Below are positions 61,601-64,000 of a stretch of DNA of 64,000 nucleotides, one piece after another. The DNA lies in the NCBI GenBank assembly GCA_963930655.1, contig OZ005607.1:14152874-14216873 (forward strand), read 5' to 3'. Under the pieces are notes generated by a model. It ran no database searches. It had not been told where the DNA came from and worked only from the letters and a program-made list of their open reading frames with translations. Made by a program: the position numbers and the translations under genes. Position 1 is the first letter of the stretch. Every line of letters begins with the position of its first letter. This DNA is from Myrica gale (Eukaryota > Streptophyta > Magnoliopsida > Fagales > Myricaceae).

Positions 61601-63161
61601 ATATTTTGCCTGAATAACAATCCGCCATAATTTATCTCTCAGTAGCATACCGCCATAACCACTTACCCAACAAAACATTATTGAATGAGAATAAGCGCCT
61701 AAGACCCAACCCCCCACACTGAATAGAAGAGCATACTATATCCCAATTAATAAGGTGAAACTTAAACAAAGTGATCCTACCCCCTTTGGATAGCACATAC
61801 GCTTCCACCCTGCCAACCTTCTCCCCATACGTTCAATAATCTCATCCTAAATATGCACACTTTTATATCTAGCACCCAAAGGAAGCCCTAGGTAAGTCAT
61901 AGGCAAAGAAGACACTCCACAACCGAAAACATTGGCCAACGCCTAAACAATGACACACATTTCAAAGGCACAGAGAACCCCACCCCCACCCCCCAAAAAA
62001 ACACACCCAAAGTGACCTTATTTTCTCAAGGCTGAACAGGTGAGAATGACACTGCCATGCCATCCCCTAATACAAATTTTATTGTGAACAACTAATATCA
62101 GGGATGATTTCATCTGCTTGCAAACTAAAAGGGTACTCGTGGAAAAAGACTACAGCTAGCAGGCATCATCCAACCGAGCATCCAAGCAGGATTGACAACC
62201 TTATGACATACTTTAGACAACATATATATGTCCATGCCCTATGTCATATAAGATATGCTTTAACGTATTAACTTGGGATTAAGATGTTAGTTGTACTGTC
62301 AGCGCAATGAATCACGTATTCATAAAGGAAAACTATTACTTGTAGAACTCTTGCACCAAAAACATGTTAGCAGAATAAGTGCCAAAATTGACATCAGCAT
62401 AGACACCAAAAACAGATATTTGTATTTAATACTAGAATAAAAAAGGACATACCTCCCTACGAATTTTAAGTTGTTCTTGAAGAAGTGGTTGGCCATTAAG
62501 ATACAATAGATCGAAAGCAAATATGCAAACGTCAACCTTGATGTCACTTACAGCCACATTTTTGCGAGCACGAGTGCTGAGGATCTGCCATAAGAGTTAT
62601 TTATAAGAACGTCTTTGCTAAACTCAACAAAGCATATTGGCAACTACTTTGGGCCTTGGACATCTATCAGATATTTTCTAAACAAAAATTCGTAAACCAA
62701 CCAAAGGGCTCTTCAAAAGGTTTAAATTGATTTTTCCCATTGGAATGATTGACACGAACACAAAATATGGAGAATAAGGCATAAAGAGCAACACTGTTTT
62801 CTACAACATACGAAACAGAAAGTGAGACCACAAATTATCCCAGAAGGCAGGTACAATTTTTTGCTTTGTCCGTATCCACGTCACTATTGCATATTCAGTT
62901 CCAACGTAAGAATTAATGAAGGAAAGAAAGATCTCTTGTCAAAATGTAGTGAGATAAAAACAAATACAAGGCATCATCCAAAATAATATCACTGCCTTGA
63001 AAAAGTAATAATCTGAATCCCTACTAAACAGAAAATTATAATGACATCGCTATAGAAATGCAATGTACTTTACCTGGAAGGGCAGAATTTTCTGTTTTTC
63101 ACGGTCATAGGCAACAAGTTCACAGTCCAGAACAAATGATCTAACAGATGACTTTTTTAAC
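49695..63161 (-). CDS. LIG1: DNA ligase 1 (ATP-dependent), 3' eleven exons; 5' end outside the window
   Basis: The nuclear replicative and repair ligase. Exons in transcript order: 63161-63074, 62584-62453, 59483-59371, 58913-58812, 58702-58641, 58404-58333, 58231-58158, 58062-58006, 50170-50093, 50003-49926, 49763-49695. They join in frame to 307 residues plus stop. Visible ligase landmarks: [20 protein letters not shown] (motif III), [17 protein letters not shown] (IIIa), SEGLIIKT (IV), [11 protein letters not shown] (V), [20 protein letters not shown] in the OB fold, [38 protein letters not shown] (VI) and a tail ending [14 protein letters not shown]. The catalytic-lysine motif lies upstream, beyond 64000. 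No defect seen. The first exon begins with the third base of a codon. Introns of 2,969 and 7,835 nt are filled with transposons. Confidence 0.95.
50272..50905. repeat. Direct repeat copy A in the large LIG1 intron and flank of exon I
   Basis: Shares ordered blocks with 51617-52047 ('gcattttgaaaatccaaag', 'aatatctcaaatagccaaat', 'aattagatcacgacacatgt', 'cacccaagtacac'). It contains an extra 197-bp MITE that copy B lacks. Confidence 0.9.
50494..50690. mobile_element. Tourist-like MITE with a paralogous empty site
   Basis: Ends GGGGTGTGTTTG and GCAAACGCAGC are roughly inverted; inner ends share taaaattttag. 'ctag' stands on both sides (50491-50494 and 50691-50694). In copy B of the repeat the same place (51830) reads aactaggtgtcac without the element, which proves an insertion with a 3-4 bp duplication, as for PIF/Harbinger MITEs. 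Confidence 0.85.
51617..52047. repeat. Direct repeat copy B
   Basis: Second copy of the segment at 50272-50905, without the MITE. It ends at 'caagtacac' exactly where a copia LTR begins (52048). Confidence 0.9.
52048..52680 (-). mobile_element. 5'-truncated Ty1/copia element: RNase H end plus 178-bp LTR
   Basis: On the minus strand, frame 52622-52431 gives [30 protein letters not shown] and FHERTKH, the copia RNase H C-terminus. After a frameshift, [13 protein letters not shown] and [13 protein letters not shown] follow. A polypurine tract (gaaggggagtg) precedes the LTR, which runs from 52225 (TGTTAAGG) to 52048 (CTGTAACA). Nothing of reverse transcriptase remains. It lies in the 7.8-kb LIG1 intron. 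Confidence 0.9.
52681..53297. other. LIG1 intron sequence, no feature recognised
   Basis: No coding motif; the plus frame 53060-53251 is unrecognised. Confidence 0.5.
53298..53460 (-). mobile_element. LINE 3'-end fragment
   Basis: Begins with a T run then ataagcaagggaaactttattag (split here: 'ataagcaag', 'ctttattag'), followed by 'ccacctaagccatacaagc'. The same order occurs at the 3' end of the LINE at 60612, so it is a poly(A)-tailed fragment of the same family on the minus strand. Confidence 0.7.
53461..54504. other. LIG1 intron sequence, no feature recognised
   Basis: Contains the short tandem word 'ccaaatatcaccgaacatg' twice near 53440-53490 and purine-rich tracts near 53640-53770. No gene seen. 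Confidence 0.5.
54505..56880 (-). mobile_element. L1-type LINE, endonuclease end plus reverse transcriptase
   Basis: On the minus strand: an endonuclease C-terminal remnant (56864-56625, [20 protein letters not shown]), a linker with [14 protein letters not shown], then reverse transcriptase. RT motifs seen are [55 protein letters not shown] and the catalytic [10 protein letters not shown], followed by [12 protein letters not shown] and [15 protein letters not shown]. Stops and frameshifts are few (near 56220, 55660, 55560 and 54840). The zf-RVT region is broken after KHISKGWS, and the sequence jumps to a short 3' UTR with an A run (complement of 54511-54519), so an internal 3' deletion is likely. 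It lies antisense to nothing and parallel to LIG1, inside its intron. Confidence 0.9.
56881..57261. other. LIG1 intron sequence, no feature recognised
   Basis: AT-rich; no coding or repeat ends identified. Confidence 0.5.
57262..57770. repeat. Long foldback (inverted-repeat) element in a LIG1 intron
   Basis: Arm 1 (57262-57430) contains 'acacttttcat', 'ggtcattcacactttg', 'accaactttgaga' and 'ttttctttaaattgaac'. Arm 2 (57612-57770), read in reverse, contains the same words in the same order. A spacer of about 180 bases separates them. Arms are roughly 160-170 bp and mostly identical, so transcripts could form a long hairpin. Probably a foldback/MULE-type MITE; no target duplication identified. 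Confidence 0.85.
60275..60487. mobile_element. Tourist-like MITE with TAA target duplication
   Basis: Left end GGTGGTGTTAGAGTG; right end aacactaacaccacc is its near-perfect complement. TAA stands on both sides (60272-60274, 60488-60490). The inside repeats 'ttcactttttcaccaactc' twice and is related to the 44314 and 50494 elements. Located in LIG1 intron 62452-59484. Confidence 0.85.
60612..61947 (-). mobile_element. 5'-truncated L1-type LINE with target duplication
   Basis: On the minus strand it covers the end of the ORF2 region: a remnant with [12 protein letters not shown] and [13 protein letters not shown] (61717-61325), then the zf-RVT domain with [38 protein letters not shown] and [15 protein letters not shown], and a 3' UTR ending in an A run at 60611. 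A target duplication close to caatgRcRcacatt (two mismatches) lies at about 60598-60611 and 61948-61961. Stops show it is dead. It sits in a LIG1 intron. Confidence 0.9.
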
Positions 63162-63449
63162 CTGTAGACTGACAATAAGTATTAGAAATGGCTAAGGATG
63201 ACACATCGTTCATTAATCAACTGAAGTCCTAGAGTAACAAGCGAATTAGCAAGTATGAAAAATAAAGCTCTTAGAAGGGTTAAAGTTCTAAGAAAAACAT
63301 AGATCATCAAACTTAAATCTAGGCTCCTCAATATTTAATCCAGACTGCATTTGGGCTCTCAACCATTACATTTAGTATCTAAAATTATTGTCCAAAAGAT
63401 CAGCATAAAAACATTTAGTATAAAAAGGAAAAAAAGAAGTGGCATTCAG

Positions 63450-63716
63450 GGAGTATATGGTGGTGTCTTTGGAGGGAGCGAAATATAAGATGTTTTGAGG
63501 ATTCTGCTCGTTCGCTAGGGAGTTTGCAGGGCGACGTATTTCAATTTCTTTTCTTCTGGGCTACTGCTGTGTTGGGGGGGGGGGGGGCGCTTTTTAGACT
63601 ATCTTGATTTTATTAGTTTTTTTTTTGTTTGTATGCTTTGAGTGATTTCAATACAATCTTTGTACTGTTTTCGCCTCTTTTTTTTTAATAAAACTGATCT
63701 TACTTACAAAAAAAAG
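63450..63716 (+). mobile_element. Short 5'-truncated LINE copy (267 bp) with target duplication
   Basis: Plus-strand reading gives the LINE C-terminal phrase WWCLWRERNIRCFEDSARSL, parallel to the end of the 60612 element. A T-rich 3' UTR and an A run follow. The 16-bp word aagaagtggcattYag flanks it at 63434-63449 and 63717-63732 (one mismatch). Opposite orientation to LIG1 and to the other LINE copies. Confidence 0.85.
63574..63587 (+). repeat. G14 homopolymer
   Basis: Fourteen consecutive G inside the short LINE copy; a likely place for sequencing or assembly length error. Confidence 0.9.
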
Positions 63717-64000
63717 AAGAAGTGGCATTTAGAACTAAAGCAAGAGACCCAGCATGCGGAAGGTACACACCACGCTCTAGCCAATAATCCTTTCAAGAAG
63801 AACCTGAACAAACAACTGGTCACTGCTGCTAATTATTGCAATATTAATCGAATCCCAATACACGTGCTCTACCCGAGGCCACATTGTGACATAACATTGT
63901 AAGGGAAGGAACTCCAATGCAGATTTAGCAATACAACAAAGAGCTCCCACCCCAATTTGACATTCTATCGGTAATCACAGGTTCTATTTACTCGAGAAAT

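Larger units (their letters stand above)
63162..64000 (-). other. LIG1 intron running to the window edge
   Basis: Upstream of the first LIG1 exon seen. Contains the LINE insertion 63450-63716 and no convincing further LIG1 exon in the correct orientation. Confidence 0.6.

Noticed and set aside
63970..64000. Plus-strand reading of the last bases (GS-IYSRN) resembles a LIG1 segment expected just upstream of the first exon seen.
   Set aside because: It is on the wrong strand for LIG1 and is only five to seven residues around the palindrome ctcgag, so chance is likely. Sequence beyond 64000 is needed; a local inversion or assembly error would be the alternative.
1..64000. tRNA, rRNA and snRNA genes.
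   Set aside because: No cloverleaf with A and B boxes or recognisable rRNA/snRNA segment was noticed by eye; the only tRNA-like match is the short primer-binding site at 1221-1235.

Overview
The window looks like nuclear DNA of a woody eudicot. Its genes have many short exons with GT-AG introns (one GC-AG). They lie in AT-rich, transposon-rich DNA holding Ty1/copia, Ty3/gypsy, L1-type LINE, hAT and PIF/Harbinger remnants plus several MITE families. There is no operon structure and no bacterial signal. I cannot name the species; a Fagales-like tree would fit, but that is a guess.

Four host genes can be supported. (1) 3020-7876 (+): a complete 14-exon nucleobase-ascorbate transporter (NAT; 540 or 545 residues). 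(2) 17472-21022 (+): a complete shugoshin gene (SGO; 296 residues, or 308 if a 36-nt microexon is used). (3) 46161-47115 (+): a two-exon DUF1635 coiled-coil protein (255 residues). (4) 49695-63161 (-): the 3' eleven exons of DNA ligase 1 (LIG1); its 5' part lies beyond the right edge. I also see a truncated UGT72-type glycosyltransferase start (23310-23419, -) and an acidic open reading frame of unknown origin split by a hAT element (14894-16420).

Layout: 1-2.1 kb GC-rich tandem repeats and a copia LTR carrying a hairpin MITE; 2.1-8.4 kb the NAT gene flanked by a direct repeat; 8.4-11.1 kb no recognisable gene; 11.2-16.4 kb a decayed gypsy element abutting a copia fragment and a hAT insertion; 17-21 kb shugoshin; 21-28 kb LTR remnants, the UGT fragment, and hAT and PIF/Harbinger transposase pseudogenes; 28.5-35 kb an old LTR broken by a deleted gypsy element; 35-46 kb mostly gene-free with MITEs and a second hAT element; 46-47 kb DUF1635; 49.7-64 kb LIG1, whose introns are swollen by LINEs, a copia fragment, MITEs and a long foldback element.

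The four genes have unrelated roles (membrane transport, centromere cohesion, unknown, DNA replication and repair) and do not form a pathway. The most informative points are gene-structure details (tandem splice acceptors, GC-AG intron, possible microexon) and insertion histories readable from exact target-site duplications and a paralogous empty site. I found no convincing sign of a wholly new biological system.
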